Shown in pieces: positions 23,859 through 36,134 of a stretch of DNA of 64,000 nt. A program made the position numbers and the translations under genes. Within the stretch, counting starts at the first letter, position 1. Each line of letters opens with the position of its first letter. Source of the stretch: Purshia tridentata (lineage: Eukaryota; Streptophyta; Magnoliopsida; Rosales; Rosaceae); contig QANT01003947.1 of assembly GCA_003254885.1 (NCBI GenBank), positions 1-64,000 on the forward strand, in the 5' to 3' direction. The notes beneath the pieces are model-generated. The model saw only the letters and a list, made by a program, of their open reading frames with translations. It searched no databases and was not told the DNA's origin.

Positions 23859-24432
23859 TGTTAATGCAATTTTTGGTACATCAACGTAAATAATGGGTTC
23901 AAAATATAGAGAAATAGAGAGTAAGAACACAGGGATTTTAGGTGGTTCACCCAATTTGGGCTACATCCAGTCAGTTTTATTGTGTTTGTATTGTTGGATT
24001 ACATGTGTGAGATCGAGGGAGAGAGAGGGAGAGGAGCATGTATGTAAAAAACTGGTGGGGCGTTGCTGGAGGGAACCAGCCCCCAGCCGAGTAAATGAAA
24101 AAGCCTCTCCCATCCCTTGGGATCAAGGGGTTAATATAGGCAGCCAATGGGCCCTTTGGGCCAAGTAGGCATGGGCCTTGGGTTATAGGCAAATGGGCCT
24201 CATGTGTGTTGTAAATGAGCTAATGGGTGTTGGGCCGAGTGGACAATTGGGCTTTGTGTAATCTGTAAGTGGGGCCATTCGGCCTAGTAGACAATTAGGC
24301 CTTATATAATAATAGGGCCCGACAAATGGCCCGAGATGTTATCCGGTGATTGAGTCAAGGCTCCGATTTCTGTGCTAACCACGTGACAATTTCTTATTGG
24401 TTGAATCAGATGGGTGGATTTACCCACAAACA
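23859..24432 (-). mobile_element. solo LTR 2 of an LTR retrotransposon
   Basis: The element is 574 bp with TG...CA ends (TGTTAATGC at the left, CCCACAAACA at the right) and perfect 5-bp target duplications (CCTAT). On the minus strand a TATATTAA lies in mid-element. A GGTGAACCACCTAAAATCCC stretch near the U5 end resembles the GTGGTTCACG-type sequence common in plant Copia LTRs, which favours minus orientation. Its sequence is unlike solo LTR 1, so it belongs to another family. It interrupts the intron before the PGG exon of copy D. No internal region is left. Confidence 0.87.
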
Positions 24433-24437
24433 CCTAT
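24433..24437. repeat. target-site duplication, right (CCTAT)
   Basis: Exact repeat of the five bases left of the element. In gene orientation it reads ATAGG and lies about 15 bases into the intron. Confidence 0.85.
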
Positions 24438-26479
24438 CTTTACTTGATACTTAAACCATTGAAACTCTCTTTGCATTTGTAGTGCCGAACCTGAAACAGA
24501 CGATAGTTCAGAATGTTTTGCCAACTTTGCTGTTTCAAAAAAGATATTTTCAATCTCAGGTTGTGAAGCAATATAATTATTACGTGCAACATTACTATCG
24601 CACACAAGACTGAAAATCTTCTCTTGTCGATTTACAATAGCATATCTTAGTGTGTCGGTATTATCCCAAATCAGATCTGGGAAAGTTATAAGGCATTCCC
24701 TTATAACTTCAACTGTACCATATGCTGCAGCTGCATGCATGGCATCTGACTTCCTTAAAAACTCAAAAACCTGCCAATTATTGGAATTACAATTGAAGCC
24801 AAACACCCCAATAGCCTTCCAACTTATGCTTTTGAACCATTGAAGCACTGCAACAAAACAGTGCTGGATTAAATATTTACAGGCGGTCTCCAAAGTTACA
24901 TGTCAGTATGATAGAATTAATGACTAGGACTGAAGTTAGAAATTACAAGTGAGCCTGTACAATAGACTTCTCCAACTAGACTCGCAATCGGTCATCACAA
25001 CCCAAACAATCGATAGATACAAAACCACAAACCCTTTTTTATCATAAACTGTTATTTCCTTAGTTATTAGTCCTATAAACAGTCTCAACTTTCCTTGGCC
25101 AAAAAAAAAAAAAAACAGTCTCAACTTTCTCACAAAGGGATCAGCATGCAGTGCTAGCTGTGAGTATTGCTTATGAAAAGACTAGTAAATTTCACATGTC
25201 TGGACACATAGTGATTTAGCACAACAAATAGAACTCATTTCAGAATTTATCCTTAAACACCTTTAAAATATACAAAGTAGGTGTGCAAACCTGACCTTTA
25301 TAAGTTGCTGATTTTATTGTGGTTTGTATGTTCATATCACCTGTTGCTGAAACCGTTGATGGATAGTGGACTTCCACTGGAACCACTAATAAATTCGTTA
25401 AAAAAAAAAAGATACATAGATCAATATATTTTTTTGGTATGTGGGCATATTATATAGATGCTTATATACAAAAAAATTTCAGAATATTTTTTATTGTAAT
25501 TCAGTAGGGGCATTAGCTAGATATTATTGAATTAGAGATAAAAATTAAAAAGTGAATTAGTTGGAAGAAATTAAACTGACAAGGGTAGATGCATCTTCCC
25601 CAAAATCCAAGCCTACATCCACTCGGGAAGTCCATAGAATTCATACTCAAAATACTGAGTAAACATGCCCCATCATCATCACAAGCAGTAGCTAAGTGAG
25701 GGTAGCGCTTCACTAGATCCACAGCAATATCTGCTGAACAAAAGCTTAGAGATGAAAAGGTGTATTACTATTATTATTATTCTAACTTTTGTTCACCAAG
25801 ATGACATGGCAATAATTTTGTACTTGCCGTAAATAAATGAGGTTTTCCAAGGTAGGCCAATTATTGGCCAAATAAAATAGTGCACATTAGTTGTGATTTC
25901 AAAAGGTTGAGATAATAGTTGACAAAGAAAGAAATGCACTTGTTATGATTGTTACACTGACCGTAAAACCCTGACTGCACTATCATAGTTATAAGGGCCC
26001 AAGCGTTGGGACGAGAGAAAGGACTGCCGGGCGGCTCATTTGTAATTACCAAAGAAAGGTACCGAAGCATTTCCTCCATATTTTTACAATTGCAGAAAGC
26101 AGTGAAATGGAGTGGAGTAGCTCCATTGTTGTTTGTGAGCTGCGTCAAAGCAGGGTTTTTTGTCACCAATGCCTTGGCAGCTTTCTCGGTTCCACCCATG
26201 GCAACGTAGTGTAGGGCTGTACAGTTACACAGTCTTGCATTGCAAGTGCTTCCTCTGAAATGAGTTGCACCAACTTCTCAATAAATTCCGAGTGACCTTC
26301 CAATGCAGCAACATGCAGAGCAGTTCTGGAGTGGACTGTGATCCTTGCGGTTATTGCATTACAATCATTCTCAAAGAAACTTTTAGCACTTTCCCAATCG
26401 CCTCTGAGCGCAGCTAGGTACAGGATGGTAGTACTTAAGGTCCAATCTTCCCATTGCCTCGGAGCTTTGCCCTACGTTT

Positions 26480-26815
26480 CTACTCACGTGTGCAAGGTTC
26501 CCCATGCCGTCCTTAATTTAGTGATTTACTCAGACAGACAGAGAGAAACATGCATTTGCTTCTTTTTGATATATATGGTTATCGATCACATGAAATGGAA
26601 GTGTGTCCTATCAGTGAATAAGAAGGAAAGAACTAAAAGAGCCTTATCACAGTTAGCTTATTGATTCTTTCCTTCTTTCTTTTTTCTTTTCTTTCTTATA
26701 AATTGCTTCTTTCCTTCTTGATGAAGCAAATTGATCTAAAAGATTGATCTAACAACTAACATATATATATATATATGTACTCTTCCCTTTGTCATAAGCT
26801 TCCATGAAATTCTGA
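26480..26815. repeat. duplicated upstream flank of copy D (matches 21000-21345)
   Basis: The two stretches share long near-identical runs: TTTAGTGATTTACTCAGACA, then GGTTATCGATCACATGAA, AAGAAGGAAAGAACTAAAAG, AGCCTTATCACAGTTAGCTT and CTCTTCCCTTTGTCATAAGC. They differ by single-base changes and an AT microsatellite length. They are the promoter regions of copies B and D, duplicated with the genes, and B-D is the youngest-looking duplication by eye. Confidence 0.8.
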
Positions 26816-27521
26816 TATATATTTTTCTTACTTGTTTGACCAGTATGTGTGACCAATGTGTGTAGGCCTAAAATGGCATATTCTGGTTATATTGTTACGA
26901 TGAGTTACAAATTTTTTCTCAGAGTTTTACTTGGACGAGACAAAAACTTCAAGAAATCAAGTATCAATTCCATATGCAAAGCCAATTTTTATATACCAAA
27001 AATTGTTGGTAATGTACTTTGTAGGAAGTTGAAAATTAATTTGTCTTGAGAAAAAAAAGTAAGTTTGTAACAGAAACTTTACAGGCCATCAGCAATTTCG
27101 GTAACAGGGTGTCAATTTCAAGAAAAAGAAAAATTTATTTGCAACAAAGTTAGGTAAAGTTGGAGTATATATATGGTGCCAGTTTCCAACTTAGCTTGCA
27201 AAGTGCAGGGTGGTATTCTCAGATTAGATGATGAGCTTACTTTATCTCGTAGGGGTATATATACAAGCCACATTATACTAAATTTATAACTTAATTTATA
27301 CTCGGCGATACATTGAACTAGCACAAATATATGTGCCATACATATGTCATGTAGTTTTATGTATAAAAAAATGCATGCTATAGGTTTGTTTATCTTTAAT
27401 AATAATAACTCTGCAAAACCTAATGGAGGATCTGTCACTCATCACTACTCCCAGTATACAGAAACAACACAACCAAAACACAAGTACTGCAAACACCTTT
27501 TTTATGCATAAGTCTGTCGAA
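26816..27521. other. spacer between ankyrin-PGG copies D and E
   Basis: No gene. The first ~200 bases (GACCAGTATGTGTGACCAAT and the AATTCCATATGCAAA region) are similar to 30950-31130 upstream of copy E, so this is duplicated upstream DNA. Confidence 0.5.
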
Positions 27522-30408
27522 TTACCAAATGTTTTGAGGGCTAAAAATGCTCTGTCGACCAAAAGTTGATCGGACCATTTGGATGAACAAGGGAAGCTGC
27601 AGCAAGGCAAAAAGAGTCACCGGGAAAGTGGCCAGCAAGGTGATTGGGATAGAACCCAATTGAATCTCTTGCTGAGCACAATTGAAAGACTTGCACCAAA
27701 GGCTACCATTGTAGTGGCTATAGCAACGAAGAGAGAAGCCAAGCCTATTATCAAATTCTTTGGTAATGACTCAAGGAAATCTTCTTCAGCATAACGTGCA
27801 GTTAGGATTGACAGAAACATCATGAGAAAAGTTAAAGAAGAAAACAGAGCTATTGCATCTGAAACGACAAACACCATGAATATGATTGAGTTCTTCGATA
27901 AGAACATAGGAGCTCCTTCAGCGTCGTTACCTCCAGGTACTGTAAAAGCAGCGGCAAACACAACCGTGGCAATGAGAGTTGCAACAAGCATGCAAGAATT
28001 CGAAGTATCCTTCAGCCATTTCTCTCCGCTCTCAGCTAATGTTTTGTGTTCCTTGGTGAATAATTCCCTAGCAGTTTAATTTTAATTCTTCTTCTCCTTG
28101 TAATAAGGGTGAACTAGATTCTCCACCACCTGAAGAAACAAAATAAAAGAATTAACAATGTCAAATATGTGTGCGTGTGTGTGTGTATGTGCATGCATGC
28201 TACCAATATATAAATGTTCAGGATGAACACATTGAACCACTGCAACTGTCTCTGCATTTGTAGAGCTGCACCAGATATTGCTGAGAGCTGGGGAAGAGGA
28301 GCTAACTTTGCTGCCAGATGCAAGATGGTCTCCGTTTCATGTATCAGCGTAGAAGCTATTAATTTACTTCGTGCAGTCTTATCACACACAATAGGGAAAA
28401 GTTTTTCATGCCGAAGTTCAATAGCAAAAGGGAGGAATAAGTATTTGTTGTTGCTGTGGCGAAACCAAATTAGATCAGGAAAAAATTGTAGGAGTGTCTT
28501 TATAATTTCAACAATTCCATTAACTGTGGCTGTGTACAAGATATCTAATTTCAAAAAATAATTCAAACGCCAAGATATATGCGTCTGTGAGAGTTCTGAG
28601 CAAATTTTCTTTACTAGTTCAACTGCACAATGATGTCTAAGTTTTGCATCTTGGAGATGAGTGAAACTAGCTGGTGCTGCATGTTAAACACGTAAGAGAT
28701 GTGAGTGGAAAACATCTAGCAGTAGTAAATATAGTAGGCTAAGGTTCCAATCCTGACCTATTCGTTTAATAGCTCCACAAAGCAGTCTTCTTAACCAATG
28801 AACAACTGCGAAAGAGAAGCAAACCACTCAAAAAGTGTCTAGTATTGCAAATTTATAGTCACCAAGAAAAGCCTACCTTAACTACCAAGGTAATATTCCT
28901 TTCGGAGCAACATGGCCAGTTTTGGCTATAGCTGAGACCTTAACTTCAATATATGTAAGTTCCAAGAGTAATAAAAAACTCAAACAAATATGAACTTTTG
29001 AAACACTATATATAATATAAATTAGATCTGAAGTTTTACCTCAAATCGCCTAATTGCATCTTTTCACTGCAACCCCTGTTTTGATGTTCTTCTTCCCAAC
29101 TAAAATAAGATAGAAACTTTCTTTATATTCACATTGTAATTGCATAATTATAGAGGTAAGCCTCATAATACACTTCTTTTTTCAAATATGATAAAACATA
29201 GCAATAGTCGAGCAGAATTTACAAAACCTTACCTCTATACTTCACTGATGTTGGCATTGTCAGAACGTTTTGGACGCTTTCATGGCGACCGTCCACAGAT
29301 GCTCTCACCGAGTGTGGTGGTCTATAGTCCACTTCAACAGGGAGAACTGACACCAAAATGGAACAATATTTCGAAAAATCAGTTGGGAAAACAGAAAGGG
29401 CATAAAAAAGGTAAAGTAGAAAATATATAATTCAAGAAATAAGAAAGGAGACATAACATGAGTAAAAGAAGCTTTCCCAATATCCAAGCCTACTGCCACT
29501 CAGGAAGTTTGACTGGTCCTTTGCCAAAACATACAAAGGAGTACAGTCCTGTTGATCAATAGCGGTAGCCAACTCAGGATATTTCTGAAGTAGATACAGG
29601 GAAATATCTGTTTCAGAAAATTTTGAAGGCAAATGGGTTAGTAATGAAAAGGGCCAATGTGAACCACATTGTGTGCACAAGAGTGTTGTAACACCTAATA
29701 GCCAGTATTTGTCTTACCATGAAAACCTGAAGCAATAAGCACATTGATGAGGTTAGGTGCCCAAAGACCAGTGAAGGGACGACTAGGGTCCTCATCTGTA
29801 GTTACCAACAAAAAGTACCAAACCAACTCCTTACTCTCTCCAAAAGAGGCAGCTAGAAGGAACGGAGTTCGTCCTTTGCTATCCAAACTTTGTGCTAACG
29901 TGGGATTTTCCCTCAACAATGCGTTGGCAGACCTCAGGCTTCCACCTATAGCAGCATAGTGGAGGACTCTGAAACCCATGTCGTCCAGCTTTTCGAGTTC
30001 ATCTGCAGGCACAAGTTTCACCAGTTTCTACACAAACTCCGAGTGTCCTTCAGAGGCAGCAACATGTAGCGCAGTCATTGATAAATCTGAGATCCTAGCT
30101 ATCACTGCGTCCGGATCATGCTTCAGAAACCTTGTAGCTTCTTCCCAATTGCGTTTGAATGCGGCATTGTACAGGGGTCGGTAGTAATCCAAGTGCACTT
30201 CCAACACATATGCAATCATTTACAGAGTTCACTTAAAAACGCTCCCAGAAGAAAAACAAAATGGTAAAAGAGGAATCAAAATAAGGGTAATCAGGTGCTT
30301 ACAATCTTGAGCAGCAGTGTCATCCTGGCTTTCAGGGGCAGCTACATAACTACGATTTTGCGCAATGTCGAATGTCAATGGTGTGATTTCACTGTTAGGG
30401 AGTGCCAT
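27522..30408 (-). pseudogene. ankyrin-PGG copy E, full exon set with stop codons
   Basis: Seven exons can be traced: 30303-30408 (MALPNSEITPLTFDIAQN), 29718-30197, 29458-29607, 29233-29346, 28758-28805, 28231-28676 and 27522-28129, with splice sites and phases as in copy A. Lesions: GAG to TAG at 30030-30028 in EGHSEFVEK; two TAA codons at 28084-28082 and 28078-28076, where AAT AAA AAT AAA would be expected; and a 1-bp loss near 27650 that shifts the last ~35 codons (ITLLASFPVTLFALLQLP is readable only in the next frame). Exon 1 differs from copies A, B and D, so E is the most diverged copy. The ordered exon set says the gene was once functional. Confidence 0.8.
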
Positions 30409-31769
30409 TGATTATGTATGTATCTTTGATTAACAGAGACACATATATGTAACAAGTAAACAACTTTTTTTCAGTTCTAGCAATGGCCTAGATATATTGA
30501 AAGGATGCTTACTTCTTCTTCCCGTAAAGAAGAATCATCAAATAATTAAATGTCAAAATGCTGAATGTATTATTCCTTTTACTTGTTCTTTATTGCTTTA
30601 TGACAAACCCGCCTCTCTCTTTTTCTCTGATTGTCCGTTTGGGCAGTAACAGTAACTATTCCCACACAAACAAAGGTTAAGAAAGCTGAAAGTCCAGGAT
30701 GGCCACTAGAACTATCAAAATATGTGTTAATGGAAACCAGGTAATGAGTCTATTAAAGCATCAAATGGAATTGTACTTTACAAATTATTGTAATTTTGGT
30801 CATATATTTTATGTACCGTTAGCAATTTAATGACGAATTCAACGAAAATGCTAACCGTTTCTTTAAATTTCAATGGTTTGTCAATATTTGGTCCCAAGCA
30901 ATTTAACAACTAACATTCATACTATTCACTTTTTCATAATCTTCCATGAAATTTTATGCTTGTCCATGCCTGAAATCCTGATATGTTTCTCACTACTTTG
31001 ACCAGATATTTGTGACCAATGGCATATAAATTATGGGTAAAATTGTCAGAAGGAGTTACAATTTTTGTCTCAAGTTTTACTTAAACGAAACAAAAACTAA
31101 GAAACCAACCACTAATTCCATATGCAAAATGATTAAATATTTAAAAAAAATCTCAAGATGTTGAATGTGTTAATCTTTTTCAATTTTTTCTTTATTGCTT
31201 TTTGAAAACCCCCTCTTTTTCTCTGTTTGTCCGTTTAGGGCTGTAATTATTCCTAAAACGAACAAAATGACTACACACGTAAGAAAGCTCAGAGTCTATG
31301 ACAAGCATCAAATGAAATTGTAGAAAAATGCGAAAGTGAACGGTAGCCTGTAGGTGAGGCTACTTTTAACATTCCTTCACATTGATAATGCATTCCTTCA
31401 TACGCCATCGCCCTGTCCTAAATCGTTAAAAAAGCTAACAGGGATGAAGGGCTTTATCAGAATAAAATGATACATCCACCATAAGTGCACAAAAGAACGC
31501 ACGTCACTTGACTGATATCAAATACTTGCAAATTATTATCTTTCCACTGATGTTTCATGTTTGATTATATGTGCAGTAAAAGCACAGCATGCACTTTACA
31601 AAAGCATATGGCATTGGCTACATTGGTAGAGGGCAAAAGGTATGTAACTGGATGACAGAATTTCTAACTAAAATATGTCGAACATCTTATATAGCTGATT
31701 GAACTTGATTCAGCTTCTACAGGGTGGCTAATGCCACGATGACCCAAACTGGGATTAATTTGAGGAGAC
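30409..31769. other. intergenic, upstream of copy E and 3' of the RAD7-like gene
   Basis: The two genes share no promoter here: copy E starts on the left and the RAD7-like gene ends on the right. About 150 bases at 30550-30700 (TTCTTTATTGCTTTATGACA, CTCTGATTGTCCGTTTGGG) recur in diverged form at 31145-31310 (TTCTTTATTGCTTTTTGAAA, CTCTGTTTGTCCGTTTAGGG). The 3' UTR of the RAD7-like gene probably starts after ~31700. Confidence 0.5.
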
Positions 31770-34700
31770 TCAGGAATAACGTAATGGACCTTCTAGAAAA
31801 TCGGGCACCGTGACTTCTTCCAATATTGGAGAAAATTTCAAGCCACTGATTCTCACATCTGGATTTGAGTGGCCATCAAGAAAAGTATTTGTAATCTGCA
31901 AAGAGCACCATTTGACATCTTAAATAAATTTTCACAAAATTAAGTTTATCAGAACTTTTTTCCCTACAACTCAACATTCTATAAATTCCAGTACACCATG
32001 CTACAGATTTTCAAGACTGGATAAAAACACTGATGCCGGTTGTATGTACCTGAGTGCATCCAGAAAGATTTAGTATCCTCAGTGATAAGCAGCTGTCCAC
32101 AATTAAACCCAGGGCCTCATCTGTCAAATTCTGGCACCAAGATAGGTCCAGAGTATGCAACTTCCTTGAATGTCTGGCAAGTGATATGGCTGTGTTGTGG
32201 CCAACCTGAAAAAAGAAAATCCCAGAGTCCACAATCATAATGTAGAAGACAACCAGCTATAGCTATGCAGGCCTGGCTCCCACATAAGTGGCAAGCATAT
32301 TATCAGTCACACCACAGGTTTGGTTCATGCAATTTATCATACAAACAGATGATTTATGTGTGCGTGTGGGAATGTACAGAATCACATATGGACATGTGTT
32401 TATTCCTCTTCTTTTACAATCACATATCAACATGTGTATTCATCTCCTGTACCACATATGAACATGTGTGTATTACTCTTCTCGTACAAGATGTGTGTGT
32501 GTTTGTGGGAGAAAGAGACAGAGAGACAGGGACCAAAAGCAAAGATTTACCTTCTTAACATTACTCAGTGAAAGTTCTTTTAAGGAGTCTCCAGAAGTTT
32601 CCAGGAATGCAGCAATAGCTTCATCACTGTCACAGAGGAAAATTATTGTTCAATTAGTTTATCACTAAGAGGAATGCCAACTGTGCAGTGAGCATCAGAA
32701 TTAACCTAAAATCACATCAGCTAAATAAGAATAGAGATAATCATTAAAGACCAGTGCAATTAAAAACTAATCCATTGAGTCTTTATAAATTCTTAAGAGT
32801 CATACGCACTCTGTCCAAACAGAAAGTGTCAGTACTAACATTGCAATGATCTAGCAAAATCAAACCACATCATAATAATGCATCCAATTTTACTTTTAAA
32901 AAAATAATAATAATAACTTAATAAAGGTAAGCACCTGAATGCATTGCGGCAGAATTTTAATGTTTGAACTGCTCCGCAACCGTTGGCAAGATATCCTAAA
33001 GTAAAATCTGTCAATTTGTACAATTTACCAAGGTCAAGTGAACATAACCCTGAACAGGTTTCAGCTATGACTTTCACAGAAGAATCTGTTAATTTGCTGC
33101 ATCAAATTGAAAGCAACCAGCATAAGTAGAAAATCGACAATAAATCAATGGAACTAATGATTACTACAAAAGTTGCACATAAAGAAGTATTAGAAAAAAC
33201 TTACACACAATCAGTCAGAACAAGCTCCTTCAAACTATGACCACGAGCAGTAATAAAATCACTAATAAATTCATCACAAACATTTTCAATGCCTGCTAGC
33301 CACAAAACCTCCAAATGTTCAAGCTTCTTTAATGCTGGCAGAATAAGTATAGCATTAATGCTGTCACAATCATTTAGATAAAGTTCCCTCAGAACTGATC
33401 CTAATGAGTCAGCTAAAGTGTTGATACTTGAGGAAGTGAGAAGGGAGCACTGGCTGAGATTTAGAGCTCTTAGAGCAGGAGCTGAAGAAACAAGTATACG
33501 TAACCCAACATCCGAAAGACGGTATGCACCACTTAGGGATAAAGCAGTTAGTGCAGGCAAGCAATTTGATGACCGAGCTAAGGTAGAACGCAATATATAA
33601 TCTGGCATACAGCGCCCACACAGGTCGAGTTGTAGCACCTGATTTCACCAAAGAGTAAAAATTCAGCTTATGCACAATGGTCAAATCACTTAACAAGAAG
33701 CTGCAAGTCCACACTCAATGAACAATAAACTTCCATATTACTGATAAAGCAATAGAAATGACTTTCGATGAAGAATTAATACTTGTTTAAAACATGAGTG
33801 CAGTTTTCTAAGCTATGTTATCCTAACTTGTCAGTAGACTCAGTACATTTAGCTAAGTTGCAGCCTTCCAAAAAGATATACAGATCCATTTTAAAGTTAC
33901 GGACCTGATTCAGAGCTGCTTAGTTGCAATTAACTTACCTAATAGACAAGTTCAAATTGAGCCATACATAGAATTAGGGAAATGATGTTATCATAACCAT
34001 AAGAAGCAGACCATTCAGCACCAGTAATAGCTTCGCAATTTTGTGGAAACAAAATCAAGACAACACTGAAAGCTCTAGTTGACAAGAATTTTGGTCAGCT
34101 CAGCTTTTTCTAGATTTGGATGTGATCATGACAAACTAGATTTGCTCTCTCTCCGCTCCCATTAAACAGAAGTATCAATACTATAAGAAGCAGACTTTAA
34201 TATTTTAGCATAAAAAGCTCAGTTCAGTTTAAGGAGTATCATAATACCATAAGAGCAGAGTATTCTCGCCAACTGCATATAAATACTTTCAATCATAATT
34301 TCATTCATAAATAGCAAGCTTTTTTTTTAAATCAGAAACTATGATATTCATACCAGATACAAAGGAACATTATATAAGAAAAACTGAACCTCAACCAAAT
34401 AAGAGAACATACTGTTAAATTGCTGGTGTCGCACTTCTGAAAAGATTCTGTAAACTGATCCTCTGTCATCCATGAGCAATCCCTTACACGAACCTCCGTT
34501 GGCGATCCTTGAACAAGAAGTTCGAAGAAATGAATGTTCATTTTTCTAGAAGCACAGAGCAACTGACTGAGCCGATGCCTCAAAGCATCTGGAACATTCT
34601 CAAGTGAAGCAATTTCATCAGCATTCTTAGCAAGAATTGACAAGCACAACTCCTGCAGAGAAGGGATCAACTTTTTTGAGGAGGCGCGTTCGTGACAGTT

Positions 34701-36134
34701 CTTAGGAACCCATTTCACCAATGGCGGTTTAGTCTCACCTGGATATAAACTCTGCACTTGCACATTCTTTGCTGCTCGATCTTTAATAATCTTCATTGCA
34801 GTAGAAAAGGGGCCAGGCCAATCTTCGATTTCCTGTTCCACTTCAATCTGAGGAGCCAAATTATTCTCCTCCTCTTCCTCTTCCTCTTCGGGAGTAAAAT
34901 GAGCAAATCGAGAAGCATTTTTCCTGGCTATATTCCGAAACCGCTGCATGTGTAAACTCATGCCAAATTTATTCTCATTCTCTCTTGTATTAGTGTTCCT
35001 AACCTGCCTCTCATCTTCCAGTGCTACATTCTCAGCTATATGAACGGGGCCCGGAATCAAATTGCCCACTGAACTCAAAACTTTCAATTCCAAACCCAAT
35101 TCCAAATCATCATTACCCTTCGATGACAACTCTTCTCCAACCAATTTCTCCTTCCCTTTCTCTTCTCTGCTGTATCTCATTCTCCCCTTATTTACACCAT
35201 TCTCATTGACCACCATGTCACCGCTTCGACCATTACTCTGAAATACATTATCACTAGACCTCTCCACTTCCGAATCAGAATCCAATTCCACCACCTCAAG
35301 ACCATTGATTACAGAAACACTCTCACCCAACTTTCCCTTCCCCTTCTCTGCTCTTCCAAACCCACCTTTGCTCTTCACACTACCATTCTCCTCAGCATTT
35401 AAATCAATCCCCAATTCTCCATTATCACCACCACCACCCACTCCTCCCTTCACGACTCTCTTCCCCGACCGTAAACTCAAAAACCCTTGACTTCCCCACT
35501 CTTCCCCGTCACATTCCGAAGCCGAAGCCGAAGCCGGCAAATTAATATCGATCTCCAACTTCCGTTTCTTCTTCACCTCCTCACATTCGACCCCCACACT
35601 TCCCAAACCAGCACTCAGCCCTAATTCACTCAACCCCTTCTCAACCTCATCAACTTCTACCTTCTCCTCCCTTACATTCAAATCAAAACCCATTTCTACA
35701 TTAGAAACACGACCATCAATTTCCTCCCCAATTTCTTCTTGCACGACAACCTCCACGCCCGCTGAGCACGTGCCCTTGTCACGTGAACCGGACTTCGTCT
35801 TGCGGCGTTTTGCCGGGGTGGGACCCTCGGCGGAGGAGTCCGGGCACTTGGAAGCGAGGCGGAGACTCCGCCGCCGCATTACTCCCGTTACAGGGACCGA
35901 ATCTGCGCCCGATTGAACAGAGGCCGGTTTCGGATTCGGGTTAGAATTGGGATTAGGGTTTCGGGATTTAGAAGAAGAAGAATGGGCGGTCGAAGTTATA
36001 GGAGGAGTGAGAGTTTGGCGAGTGGCGGACTCGTGGGTTTTGGCTGGCGTGGACGGCTCTAATTTCAACTTCGATTTGGGGGTATGCGGTGTCGTTTTGG
36101 AAGAAGTAATTACCCGGGACCTAAGAACCGTCAT
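31770..36134 (-). CDS. RAD7-like leucine-rich-repeat protein with DLN motifs
   Basis: Six exons on the minus strand: 34413-36134, 33205-33638, 32935-33096, 32551-32626, 32050-32205 and 31770-31895; 2676 nt, 891 residues. The start is ATG 36134 (MTVLRSRVITSSKT); upstream codons of the open frame have no ATG. Residues 1-~430 are disordered and charged, with short motifs FDLNV, IDINLP, IDLNAE and LELGLEL. An acidic run (FTPEEEEEEEENN) follows at ~446. Exon 1 ends with helical sequence (LQELCLSILAKNADEI, DALRHRLSQLLCASRKMN), then TEVRVRDCSWMTEDQF leads into leucine-rich repeats of the RNI/AMN type (LTALSLSGAYRLSDVGLRIL, LHTLDLSWCQNLTDEALGLI, LRILNLSGCTQ). The arrangement matches yeast/fission-yeast RAD7/rhp7 repair proteins and plant relatives. 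A part in nucleotide-excision repair or a ubiquitin-ligase complex is inferred from the family. Confidence 0.85.

Larger units (their letters stand above)
23153..26505 (-). pseudogene. ankyrin-PGG copy D, full length but broken
   Basis: All parts are present: start-like ATG 26503-26505 (MGNLAHVSRNVGQ), ankyrin exon (~25970-26440), short exons (25582-25732 with DIAVDLVKRYPHLATA, and ~25292-25388), a long exon (~24440-24850, FPDLIWDNTDTLRYAIVNRQ) and the PGG exon (23153-23758). Lesions: exon 1 and intron 1 are deleted, fusing the leader codons to GRLDLKYYHP; a 2-bp loss near 26425 and a 1-bp loss near 26225 shift the frame between them; and the Trp of the conserved EKWMKD is TGA at 23640-23638. 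Solo LTR 2 sits in the intron just after the long exon, whose donor now reads TTTAA|GTATCA instead of copy A's TTTAAG|GTGGTG. The PGG part keeps the VPGGN motif and four membrane segments downstream of the stop. Confidence 0.82.

Noticed and set aside
22173-24432. The two LTRs as ends of one retrotransposon
   Set aside because: Their sequences differ, each has its own target duplication (AACAC, CCTAT), and copy D exons lie between them rather than gag/pol.
34332-34412. Extension of the RAD7-like first exon to the stop at 34332
   Set aside because: The frame reads through a clear GTATGT donor at 34412; splicing joins exon 2 in frame with the LRR region.
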